Positions 1 through 8,165 of a DNA stretch of 64,000 bases are shown here, piece after piece. Below the pieces are notes generated by a model. It ran no database searches, had not been told where the DNA came from, and worked only from the letters and a program-made list of their open reading frames with translations. Source of the stretch: Alteromonas antoniana (GTDB lineage Bacteria > Pseudomonadota > Gammaproteobacteria > Enterobacterales > Alteromonadaceae); assembly GCF_019249295.1 (NCBI RefSeq), contig NZ_JAESDH010000001.1:62001-126000 (forward strand). Reading direction: 5' to 3'. The first letter of the stretch is position 1, and each line of letters begins with the position of its first letter. The translations under genes and the position numbers were made by a program.

Positions 1-445
1 AGCCATGCTCATCACGTTCCAGCACGCGCCCGCGCAGCCGCATCCACTGAAAACTTTCTCTGACTTTAAAGCGAAACGCAATTTCCACTCTGTCACGGCC
101 ACCATGTACCGCCAGCGTCCAGTGGAACTCCAGGGTAGTGATATCGTCTTCATGTACTTGTGACAGCAGGTCAAACGGAGAGCCTTTCCATACTGACTCA
201 CTCTCTCCCCGTAGCGAGAAGGATCGCAGCTCAAAAGTATCGTTTTGCGCCATCCACTCCCAATACGACTCTTGGGAGGCCCATAACGCCAGTTCCAGCT
301 TTTTTTGCGCAGACTGGCTGAACTGAAGAGCATCAAACAGCGCGACACTTTTTTCTGTCAGTAACTTTTCGGCTTGCTGCCGCGCCTGCTTTTCGCGCTT
401 TAAACGCCTTTCCAGTACACGCAGCTGCTGTTCAGGCTCATTCAC
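1..445 (-). CDS. PAS-domain signalling protein downstream of H-NOX (3' part outside window)
   Basis: Only the first 148 codons lie in the window; the gene runs off the left edge. The start is taken as GTG at 445, two bases after the H-NOX stop, so the two genes are almost certainly cotranscribed. The N-terminus is a charged coiled coil (LERRLKREKQARQQAEKLL, about residues 10-28) followed by a PAS/PAC-like stretch (WASQESYWEWM, then HEDD and F-K-V-R-E-S-F-Q-W-M-R-L-R-G-R-V). This arrangement is typical of sensor kinases and GGDEF/EAL proteins encoded next to H-NOX genes, where the NO-sensing protein controls the partner's output. The output domain is not visible, so kinase versus cyclic-di-GMP enzyme cannot be decided. 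Confidence 0.75.
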   Translation of the reverse strand, partial: MNEPEQQLRVLERRLKREKQARQQAEKLLTEKSVALFDALQFSQSAQKKLELALWASQESYWEWMAQNDTFELRSFSLRGESESVWKGSPFDLLSQVHEDDITTLEFHWTLAVHGGRDRVEIAFRFKVRESFQWMRLRGRVLERDEHG

Positions 446-447
446 TA

Positions 448-984
448 CTAAATCACTTTCAGGCTGAATTCATAAGTATGGGGTTCAGAGCTTTTAATCG
501 TTTGACGCTCGACCGGCGTGCCGAAGTGTTCCGCCGCTGCGTCCATTAGCCCTTCGGCCAGCGCATAGAGCTCATGTTTAGAAAAATAACGAAGCCTCAT
601 TGCCGTATCGGTACGCGAGAGCACCGTAAATTTCGGCAAATCGGCATCAGGATATAATTTTCGGACCTGCACATGGATATCACCATCCAGGTATTCCATC
701 ACATCAAGCAAACTGTCTTTGCCTGAGAGCACTTGCCCGTGGGCGGCGGCCAGCTTACCAAAAAGGTAGAAGCCAAAATCATGTAATAGCTCATCGACAG
801 GTTTGCCGGTTTTATCTACCAGCACAGTGACTATCTTTTCCAGCTCGCTAAACGGGTAATAACCCACTGCAGTAAAAGCGCCTTCGTTCTCCAGATTTGC
901 TTCTACCAGTACCTCGTCGGCAAACTCCGGTGACGCCTTCTCTTCCAGCATGTCTACCAGTGAAGTGAACACAATTCCCAGCAT
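448..984 (-). CDS. H-NOX heme nitric oxide/oxygen binding protein
   Basis: 178 residues, full length for a stand-alone bacterial H-NOX domain. Such cytoplasmic heme proteins bind NO and signal to a partner encoded beside them. The opening MLGIVFTSLVDML, the GYYPFSELEKIV segment and the proximal heme ligand His104 (in IHVQVRKLYPD) match the family. The YxSxR motif that holds the heme propionates appears as Tyr133-Phe-Ser135-Lys-His137, so the arginine is replaced by histidine. The next gene on the same strand starts 2 bases after the stop and encodes a PAS signalling protein, the usual partner arrangement. Family assignment is firm; NO binding by this variant is inferred. Confidence 0.93.
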   Translation of the reverse strand: MLGIVFTSLVDMLEEKASPEFADEVLVEANLENEGAFTAVGYYPFSELEKIVTVLVDKTGKPVDELLHDFGFYLFGKLAAAHGQVLSGKDSLLDVMEYLDGDIHVQVRKLYPDADLPKFTVLSRTDTAMRLRYFSKHELYALAEGLMDAAAEHFGTPVERQTIKSSEPHTYEFSLKVI

Positions 985-1058
985 CTATGACTCTCATTTT
1001 TGGATTAAAATTGAGTGTAGTTGAGTTTAGCGACTCTACAAGCCGCTACCTCTGTTCT

Positions 1059-3350
1059 TTAGTCTACTTCTGGCGCATCAGGCTCCGCTGCAGGCTGAAC
1101 GGTCTCAACGTCAATGGCATCAACCCGCTGCAAGCCACGGGGAAGTTTATTTCCGCGTCGGCCGCGCTCACCCTGATAATGTTCAAGGTCTGCCGGGCTC
1201 AAAGTCATACTGCGTTTACCGGCAACAATTTTAATCGACGCACCGTCAGGCACTACTGCCAGCGATTTCACATACTCTTCCCGCGACTGTGCTTTCGCAG
1301 ACGGAATATTGATAAGCTTATTACCTTTTCCTTTACCAAGGCTGGGCAAATCGCGCAGCGGGAATAACAACATCCGGCCTTCGCTGGATACCGACAGACA
1401 CCAGTCGGTTTCGATATTGTGAACCGGCACCGGCTTAATCACTTTCGCCGCAACAGGCAGGCTCAGATACGCTTTACCGGCTTTATTTTTGCTGACCATG
1501 TCAGCGAACTTACCAACAAAGCCGTAACCGGCATCCGAAGCCATCAGGAAGCGCTGATCGTCAGCTCCCATTAATACATGTTCAAATTGCTCGCCACCGA
1601 CAAGACCGAAGCGACCGGTAAGCGGCTCCCCCTGACTTCTTGCTGAAGGCAGGCCATGCGCATCGCAGGCGAAGGTACGGCCTGACGAGTCCAGAAAGAC
1701 TGCCGGCTGGTTGCTACGCCCCTTGGCACTCGACCGATAGCTGTCGCCAGCTTTGTAACTTAGCGCTTCGGCGTCTACATCATGGCCTTTCGCACAACGT
1801 GCCCAGCCTTTTTCGGAGAGCACCACTGTCACGGCTTCCGAAGGCACCAGCTCTTTCTCAGACAAGGCTTTGGCATCGGCGCGTTCTACCAGCGGCGAGC
1901 GTCTGTCATCACCGTATTTTTCTGCATCGGCCAGGATTTCTTTCTTAATCAGGGTTTTCAGACGACGATCAGATCCAAGCAGTTGTTGAAGCTTATCGCG
2001 CTCTTCTTCCAGCTCGTTCTGCTCACCCTTAATTTTCATCTCTTCCAGCTTGGCAAGGTGACGCAGTTTCAGTTCGAGGATTGCCTCAGCTTGCTTGTCA
2101 GATAGTGAGAACCGACGGATTAACTCTGCTTTTGGCTGATCAAAGGTGCGAATAATTTCAATGACTTCGTCAATATTCAAAAAGGCGATCATTAAACCTT
2201 CAAGAATATGCAGGCGAGCCAATACCTTGTCCAACCGATACTGCAGACGTCGGGTTACGGTATCTTTCCGGTACACCAGCCACTCACTGAGAATGGTCTT
2301 TAGGTCTTTCACCTTCGGTCTGCCATCCAGACCAATCATATTCAGGTTAACGCGGTAATTTTTTTCCAGATCTGTAGTGGCAAACAGATGCTGCATTAAC
2401 TGCTCAGTATCGACGCGGTTAGAACGCGGTGTGATCACCAGACGAGTGGGGTTTTCGTGATCGGATTCGTCTCTCAAATCGCTGACCATCGGCAGCTTTT
2501 TCGCCTGCATCTGAGCGGCAATCTGTTCCAGCACTTTGGCGCCGGATGCCTGATGCGGTAACGCAGTAACCACTATGTCGCCGGCTTCTTCATGAAATAC
2601 GGCGCGCATTTTCAACGAGCCACGTCCGGTTTCATAAATTTTAGCAATGTCGGCACGCGGCGTAATAATTTCCGCTTCGGTGGGGTAGTCAGGTCCCTGA
2701 ACGATATCCAGAAGCTCCGTCAGCTCGGTCTTACTATTGTCGAGCAGCTGCGCACAGGCGTTTGCCAGCTCGCGGACATTGTGCGGCGGAATATCCGTCG
2801 CCATGCCCACGGCAATGCCGGTGACACCATTTAACAGAATATGAGGTAACCGTGCAGGCAATACGCAGGGCTCGTTGAGCGTACCATCAAAATTCGGGAT
2901 CCAGTCTACCGTGCCCTGCCCCAGCTCTGTCAGCAGTACTTCTGAAAAACGCGACAGCCTGGCTTCGGTATAACGCATGGCGGCAAAGGACTTAGGATCA
3001 TCCGGCGCTCCCCAGTTACCTTGTCCGTCAACCAACGGATAGCGATAGGAAAACGGCTGCGCCATCAACACCATCGCTTCATAACAGGCAGAGTCGCCAT
3101 GCGGGTGAAACTTACCTAATACATCCCCGACAGTACGGGCAGACTTTTTGTATTTGGCATTGTTGCTAAGGCCAAGATCCGACATCGCGTACACTATCCG
3201 GCGCTGCACAGGCTTAAGCCCGTCAGCAATGTGCGGCAGTGCCCGATCCATGATGACGTACATGGAATAGTTGAGGTAGGCATCCTCAGTAAAACGGCGT
3301 AACGGCAATTGTTCGATGCCGTCTCGATTAATAGTTATCTGGTCGCTCAT
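1059..3350 (-). CDS. parC: DNA topoisomerase IV subunit A
   Basis: 763 residues, normal length. ParC is the DNA breakage-reunion subunit of topoisomerase IV and decatenates daughter chromosomes with ParE. The catalytic tyrosine is Tyr127 ([11 protein letters not shown]). The quinolone-resistance determining region reads [13 protein letters not shown] with Ser87 and Glu91, the wild-type residues at the positions commonly mutated to resistance. The C-terminal half carries the beta-pinwheel repeats and ends in an acidic tail. parE is not adjacent; the upstream neighbour is a divergent histidine kinase. Alternatives such as GyrA are excluded by length and by the lack of a GyrA-box-type tail. Confidence 0.97.
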   Translation of the reverse strand: MSDQITINRDGIEQLPLRRFTEDAYLNYSMYVIMDRALPHIADGLKPVQRRIVYAMSDLGLSNNAKYKKSARTVGDVLGKFHPHGDSACYEAMVLMAQPFSYRYPLVDGQGNWGAPDDPKSFAAMRYTEARLSRFSEVLLTELGQGTVDWIPNFDGTLNEPCVLPARLPHILLNGVTGIAVGMATDIPPHNVRELANACAQLLDNSKTELTELLDIVQGPDYPTEAEIITPRADIAKIYETGRGSLKMRAVFHEEAGDIVVTALPHQASGAKVLEQIAAQMQAKKLPMVSDLRDESDHENPTRLVITPRSNRVDTEQLMQHLFATTDLEKNYRVNLNMIGLDGRPKVKDLKTILSEWLVYRKDTVTRRLQYRLDKVLARLHILEGLMIAFLNIDEVIEIIRTFDQPKAELIRRFSLSDKQAEAILELKLRHLAKLEEMKIKGEQNELEEERDKLQQLLGSDRRLKTLIKKEILADAEKYGDDRRSPLVERADAKALSEKELVPSEAVTVVLSEKGWARCAKGHDVDAEALSYKAGDSYRSSAKGRSNQPAVFLDSSGRTFACDAHGLPSARSQGEPLTGRFGLVGGEQFEHVLMGADDQRFLMASDAGYGFVGKFADMVSKNKAGKAYLSLPVAAKVIKPVPVHNIETDWCLSVSSEGRMLLFPLRDLPSLGKGKGNKLINIPSAKAQSREEYVKSLAVVPDGASIKIVAGKRSMTLSPADLEHYQGERGRRGNKLPRGLQRVDAIDVETVQPAAEPDAPEVD

Positions 3351-3740
3351 GGGGTATTTTCATTTTGTTATTTACCACTACCACTGCTTACAGCCTGACA
3401 AACCCCGGGGAGTTAACCTGACTGCGTGCGCGGCGGCCGAGCCGAAGGGGTCAGCACACTCCTTTACGGCAGCTATTTGATACGCTGCCAGTGAACAGAT
3501 ACCGGCAATAAATTGCGGCGTCTTCTCCAAGCTATTGTGGGGTAATAGCGCACTGAGTGCAATACAGATAAACGCGCGGTGACTGTGAGTTCATGCTCAT
3601 CCCCGGCAGCATGGTATTCTGTGATAAATCTGTGTTCAAAGGCAGGTAATGCTCTTTATTCACCAATCCGCTTTGTACATTGTTAAGCGTGGTGGTTTAA
3701 TAGAGATTATTCGCTTTCAATCACTTAACTTGTCGCTGTC
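3351..3740. other. Intergenic region between divergent parC and hybrid kinase
   Basis: About 390 bases holding the promoters of two divergent genes. No reading frame with a believable start and ribosome binding site was seen, and no clear repeat or operator. The kinase start at 3741 has no strong Shine-Dalgarno sequence in front of it. Confidence 0.5.
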
Positions 3741-6700
3741 ATGTCTGTAGCCCGCATACTTTTCCTGGTTTTCACTCTGATGCTGTTCTTTTGCGGGACA
3801 GCGGCACGGGCACAGCAACCGCATACCCTGTTCAGCGCAGAGCAGGAAGTCAATTTATCCGATGACCTGCACTATCTTGAAGAACTTGGTGGACCGCTGA
3901 CTATCAGCGACGTCACGAAACGGAAAGCTGATTTCATGCCCTATCCGAAAAGCAATCCGAACTTCGGGTTCAGGGAAAACGGGCTGTGGCTACGGGTTAG
4001 CCTGAGCAATGTCAGTGAAGTCAGCGACTGGGTAATCACTATAAACTTCAGTCAGTTGGACAAGGTCGACTTCTATCTGGTGGACGATGGCATTATCAAA
4101 CAAAGCCATCAGGGCAAAGCCCAGACAGAGCAAATATTTCGGATCCCAACAATGCGTATCAGTTTGCCCGATACGGACGCTGTCGATTTATTTATTCGTG
4201 TTGAGAGCAACTCATCCAGCCTCATTGTGCCTCTGGAAGTGAAACCGGAACAGATCCACAGCCAGGAAGTGCAATGGGACAACTTGCTCTGGGGCTTGTT
4301 TTACGGTGGCCTGGTCATTCTCGCCATTTATAACCTGGTCCTTTACTTTGGCGTACGTGAGCCAAGCTTGCTGGCTTATGTGGGTTACATCTCAGCGGTC
4401 GTGCTGTGGCAGTTTGTGTGGGGCGGTCATATTCATTTGTTCTCCAGTGATGGCCTGCCAACCTGGTTTATCAGTCATACGGAACTGATCTTCGTGATCA
4501 TCGGTATCAGCTCCGGCATATTCACGCTGTATTTTCTGGAGACGAAGAAACATGCCAGAACGGCTCATCCGATATTAATCGCGTTACTGATCGCTCAGGG
4601 AGCGGTGGGTCTTTTTTGTATGGTAGATATTCTGCCTGCCATCTGGAAAAACAATCTCGTGTACGGCGTCGGTCTGGCTGCCATATGCAGTTATATTTAT
4701 GCTGGTTTTGAAGCATTCTTCAACAAGTTTCAGCCCGCGCGCTACTTTATTTTCGCCTGGACCATGCTCGCAGCCGGTGCCATTACCGGCATGCTGAGTC
4801 TAATAGGCTTGCTACCTTCCAATGACTTCACCACTTACTGCTTCCAGGTAGGCGTTTTCCTTGAAGCTGGCTTATTCTCCTTCGCACTGATGGAGAAAAG
4901 CCGCAGCCAGCTGGAAAATGAAGTGGAGCAGGCGACCAACGATCTGCGCAATAACATGGAGTTAATAGAAGAGCAAAATGCCCGGCTGGATATCGCCCGA
5001 AAAGACGCCATTAAAGCCAGCAACGTAAAATCGCAGTTTCTGGCCAACATGAGCCATGAAATACGCACCCCACTTAACGGGATACTGGGTTTCAGCCGTG
5101 AGTTGACGCATTCATCCCTGCCCCAGGACCAGCAGGAACAGGTTCGCATTATCAATGCCGCCGCTGATAACCTGTTAAGCATTGTGAATGACGTGCTCGA
5201 TTTTTCAAAAATCGAGGCAGGAAAGCTCCAGATTAATAATCAGCCTTTCTCGCCAAATCAATTGCTGGAAGAGATGGTTACCATAATGGCCAAATCAGCG
5301 CACAGCAAACGGCTTGAATTCATTTACGATTTGCAACCGCTTCCGGAAAAGCTGATTGGGGATATGTTCCGCATCAAGCAGGTGCTGAATAACCTGCTGA
5401 GCAACGCACTTAAATTTACCTCTTCCGGTGCGATCACCTTGTCGGTTAATGGCAGAGCGCTCCCCCACGGCATTCACGAACTCGAATTTAAAATTGAAGA
5501 TACTGGCATCGGCATCAGCAGGCAGGACCAGAAGAAGTTGTTCAATGCCTTCTCTCAGGTCGATGATGCGCTTAACCGCAGTTATCAGGGTACCGGTCTG
5601 GGATTGGTGATAAGCCGGGAACTGGTGCGCATGATGCGTGGCAACATGAACCTGAAAAGCCAGCCCAATATAGGCAGTACGTTTGAGGTAACACTGCGTA
5701 CCAATCAGCTAAGTCAGAAGTATTCGCTCTCTCCCCATGCTGACTGGATTGGTAAGCACGTTGTCGTATTTGACCCGGTACCTGCTACCCGACAGGCCAG
5801 CGCACAAATGCTTAAATTGCTGGGAGCGAAAACCACCAGCGTCGAGTCACTTGGCTACCTGAAATCTCTTGATTGCCACCCGGACTACCTCATGGCCGTG
5901 TTGCCGGTAAGCAAGATACAATATCGAGACCAGCACCTGACGGAACTGGTCCAGTTTCCCGCTAAAAAGCGGATCCTCTGGTATTCCGGCCCCGAGCCCT
6001 TTAATCAATATCCCAGCCTGAGTCAGTATTTTCACTCTCAGGTCAGAATGCCAATGACAATCACCAAGCTGGATGGTCTGGTACACCGCCGGACGAAGTC
6101 CAATCGCAACCCGATGCAGGACAAAATAGACGCCTTGCCCAAGGTGCGGATCCTCGCGGTAGATGATATGGATATGAACCTGAAACTGCTGCATACCTGG
6201 CTGGATCAGTCGCCCATCGACCTGACCACTTCTATGAGCGGTCAGGACGCGGTAAACCGTTGTCAGACACAGGAGTTTGACCTCATTCTTATGGATGTGC
6301 AGATGCCTGGTATGGATGGCTTGCAGGCCTCGCGAGCAATTCGAAAAACGCCGCTGAATATGGGAACCCCGATTATTGCCGTCACTGCACACGCGTTCAA
6401 AGAAGAGCAGGAGCGCCTGTTACAGTCTGGCATGGATGACTATTTACCAAAACCCATTGAAATCGGCACATTGTTAGATCTTATCCGGCGCTGGTGTCAG
6501 AGTACTGCATCGCCTGCTCTGGATCTGCCCTCCCTGGACTGGGAGCTGGCGATTAAGCGCACGAACAATAATCAGGCAGTCGCCAGAGAGTTACAACGTG
6601 ATTTTGTTGCCATGCTGCCAGAAGCGATCGACAACATTAAGCAGCAGTGGGACGACGGCAACTACGATGATTTGAAGGCGGAGGTGCATAAGCTCCATGG

Positions 6701-6887
6701 TGCGTCATGCTATGTCGGAATGCCTAAGCTACAAAGTCTGGCAAATAAGCTTGAAACTGCGCTGAAGCTTGATCAACATTTCCTGGTTGCGGAACATTTA
6801 TCAGCACTGACAATGGAAGCGGAAATTGTCATCGTAGAGACGAACCGTGAACAACGTATCGTGCAGGATGATCTGGGAAATCCGTGA
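3741..6887 (+). CDS. BarA/TorS-like hybrid sensor histidine kinase with 7TMR-DISM input
   Basis: 1048 residues. A signal peptide (1-24, ending AARA) precedes a periplasmic 7TMR-DISM extracellular domain (about 30-180), then seven or so membrane segments (about 185-395) ending in a coiled coil. The cytoplasmic part has a HisKA domain with phospho-acceptor His439 (MSHEIRTPLNG), an HATPase domain (EDTGIGI, GTGLGL), a degenerate receiver-like stretch (about 670-790) without the aspartate pocket, a true receiver domain with Asp852 (LILMDVQMPGMDG) and an HPt domain with His983 (KLHGAS). This is the four-step phosphorelay architecture; the final response regulator is not adjacent. DISM domains are thought to bind carbohydrates or other small ligands, but the ligand is unknown. 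Confidence 0.9.
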   Translation: MSVARILFLVFTLMLFFCGTAARAQQPHTLFSAEQEVNLSDDLHYLEELGGPLTISDVTKRKADFMPYPKSNPNFGFRENGLWLRVSLSNVSEVSDWVITINFSQLDKVDFYLVDDGIIKQSHQGKAQTEQIFRIPTMRISLPDTDAVDLFIRVESNSSSLIVPLEVKPEQIHSQEVQWDNLLWGLFYGGLVILAIYNLVLYFGVREPSLLAYVGYISAVVLWQFVWGGHIHLFSSDGLPTWFISHTELIFVIIGISSGIFTLYFLETKKHARTAHPILIALLIAQGAVGLFCMVDILPAIWKNNLVYGVGLAAICSYIYAGFEAFFNKFQPARYFIFAWTMLAAGAITGMLSLIGLLPSNDFTTYCFQVGVFLEAGLFSFALMEKSRSQLENEVEQATNDLRNNMELIEEQNARLDIARKDAIKASNVKSQFLANMSHEIRTPLNGILGFSRELTHSSLPQDQQEQVRIINAAADNLLSIVNDVLDFSKIEAGKLQINNQPFSPNQLLEEMVTIMAKSAHSKRLEFIYDLQPLPEKLIGDMFRIKQVLNNLLSNALKFTSSGAITLSVNGRALPHGIHELEFKIEDTGIGISRQDQKKLFNAFSQVDDALNRSYQGTGLGLVISRELVRMMRGNMNLKSQPNIGSTFEVTLRTNQLSQKYSLSPHADWIGKHVVVFDPVPATRQASAQMLKLLGAKTTSVESLGYLKSLDCHPDYLMAVLPVSKIQYRDQHLTELVQFPAKKRILWYSGPEPFNQYPSLSQYFHSQVRMPMTITKLDGLVHRRTKSNRNPMQDKIDALPKVRILAVDDMDMNLKLLHTWLDQSPIDLTTSMSGQDAVNRCQTQEFDLILMDVQMPGMDGLQASRAIRKTPLNMGTPIIAVTAHAFKEEQERLLQSGMDDYLPKPIEIGTLLDLIRRWCQSTASPALDLPSLDWELAIKRTNNNQAVARELQRDFVAMLPEAIDNIKQQWDDGNYDDLKAEVHKLHGASCYVGMPKLQSLANKLETALKLDQHFLVAEHLSALTMEAEIVIVETNREQRIVQDDLGNP

Positions 6888-7192
6888 AAATGCGAATACA
6901 TCTATGAGCCTCAAGGCGCACAGCCGAATGACTGCTCGGGGCAGTCTTTTGCAGGGCAGACGGAGTAAATCAAAATAGACCCACAACAAGTAGCTACCTT
7001 TTTTATTTACCCGCTTTCTTTCAGCGACGCGGAGCTTTTTTCAGGCGCGCGGTCACCGTATTTACGACATCAAGATTGATGTCCCCCGTCTCAATCGACA
7101 GTATGAGCTCGCGCTAAATACGATAAAAAGCTAGTGAACACTCACTTATAAAACTTGAAATCGTTCGCCAACTTAGACAGGACAAAAGCATA
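6888..7192. other. Intergenic region with possible gene remnant
   Basis: 305 bases between convergent genes. Besides the hairpin at 6930, the minus strand between about 7025 and 7114 reads as 29 codons ending in a stop (R-E-L-I-L-S-I-E-T-G-D-I then N-L-D-V-V-N-T-V-T-A-R-L-K-K), with gene-like codon use but an in-frame stop directly before it and no start. It could be the C-terminal scrap of a lost gene or chance. Confidence 0.3.
6930..6950 (+). terminator. Terminator candidate after hybrid kinase
   Basis: A six-base-pair stem GACTGC/GCAGTC with a 5-base loop followed by four T residues, 43 bases after the kinase stop codon. The T-run is short, so this may be a weak terminator. Confidence 0.45.
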
Positions 7193-7891
7193 TTACTCGC
7201 TGGCAACGGCGCGATGTCTTGCTTCCTGACATTCCTTCATTAGTGAAGAAAACTCGCCGGGGGTGCGATCAAGCTCAGTCGCTGAGATGAATACATCAAA
7301 TCCGAGGCGTTCGCGTAACTGGGTCATACGATTGGCCAGCATGGCTTTAATGCCTGTCAGTACTTCTCCGTCACTCAGCTTAAAGTGCTTATCATCAAAT
7401 ACGGATTGCTCGTAACAACTGCCAGTCGCGCAGTTTTCATCGCGATTCTGCAACAGCAAAGGCCGCTGCTCCATTAACAAGTGCGTGGCCAGACGTGGAG
7501 ACACGCTGCGCAGGAAGGGTGTGTAATCTTTGATGCGAAATCCGATGGCTTCTAAGTCAACATGATCCAGGCCGTGCCTGACACGCGGGCAATCAATTCG
7601 CTGTACATTGTCCCAATCCAGATTCCAGTTGCCCAGACGATGGTTGTAGGTGATTGATTGTGGGGTAATTTCAATACTGTGTTCTGGCTCACGTAGTTTG
7701 AACCAGCCAATCAGCAAGGCAACCAGAGATGCGCTGGTGATAAAAATTCCGGCGAGAAATAACCAGTCAGGTGCAAATGTCAGCCACAGCGCTGATATCA
7801 ACAGGCCGGCTATCCCAATGACGATACTGGTTATGCCATTTCGCTTGGATGTGGCGCGAATGAAGATCGGATCAGTGTCAGTTCCAGACAT
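7193..7891 (-). CDS. DUF2982 domain membrane protein
   Basis: 232 residues. Two membrane segments (about 20-38 and 42-62) precede a cytoplasmic domain with a PH-like beginning (HSIEITPQSITYNHRLG, then W-x-NVQRID). The whole chain matches the DUF2982 family of marine gammaproteobacteria, whose function is unknown. The start overlaps the end of a 46-residue membrane protein gene by 14 bases, suggesting translational coupling. A Cys pair (C in RDENCATGSC) sits in the middle of the soluble domain. Confidence 0.8.
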   Translation of the reverse strand: MSGTDTDPIFIRATSKRNGITSIVIGIAGLLISALWLTFAPDWLFLAGIFITSASLVALLIGWFKLREPEHSIEITPQSITYNHRLGNWNLDWDNVQRIDCPRVRHGLDHVDLEAIGFRIKDYTPFLRSVSPRLATHLLMEQRPLLLQNRDENCATGSCYEQSVFDDKHFKLSDGEVLTGIKAMLANRMTQLRERLGFDVFISATELDRTPGEFSSLMKECQEARHRAVASE

Positions 7892-8018
7892 ACAGGTAAA
7901 CCACCAGCATAATTATGGCCCAAAGCACGTACAATCGAATACGCCGGCAGTGTGGGCAATCGGTTTGCCACCAGCGTTGCGTTCGTCCGGCTTTAGCGCC
8001 CGAGTGAGAGTCTTTCAT
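7878..8018 (-). CDS. Small membrane protein with CxxC motif, coupled to DUF2982 gene
   Basis: 46 residues: a basic N-terminus, a CPHCRR motif (Cys26 and Cys29 or thereabouts) and one C-terminal membrane helix (about 30-44). The stop codon lies inside the start of the DUF2982 gene in another frame (14-base overlap), which is a strong sign of a real, translationally coupled gene. A modest GAG element lies before the ATG. The CxxC could bind zinc or form a redox pair; I do not recognise the family and no function is proposed. Confidence 0.65.
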   Translation of the reverse strand: MKDSHSGAKAGRTQRWWQTDCPHCRRIRLYVLWAIIMLVVYLYVWN

Positions 8019-8165
8019 GCTATCTCAATACGTTGAGACCATCACAGCAGTTTACCTTATTCAACAATTGCGATCACTCGTCAGCTATCACTGCCCGGCT
8101 TACCATGACAACCTGACAGATGCTACACAGCGACTGAACGTCTTTGCTGCTCAGCAATTTGTGCC

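Noticed and set aside
987-1367. Plus-strand open frame of 126 codons
   Set aside because: It lies almost entirely antisense to the C-terminal part of parC and has no ribosome binding site; a shadow frame.
5847-6392. Minus-strand frame of 181 codons
   Set aside because: Antisense to the receiver-domain region of the hybrid kinase, composition rich in His/Gln/Arg as expected from a reverse frame.
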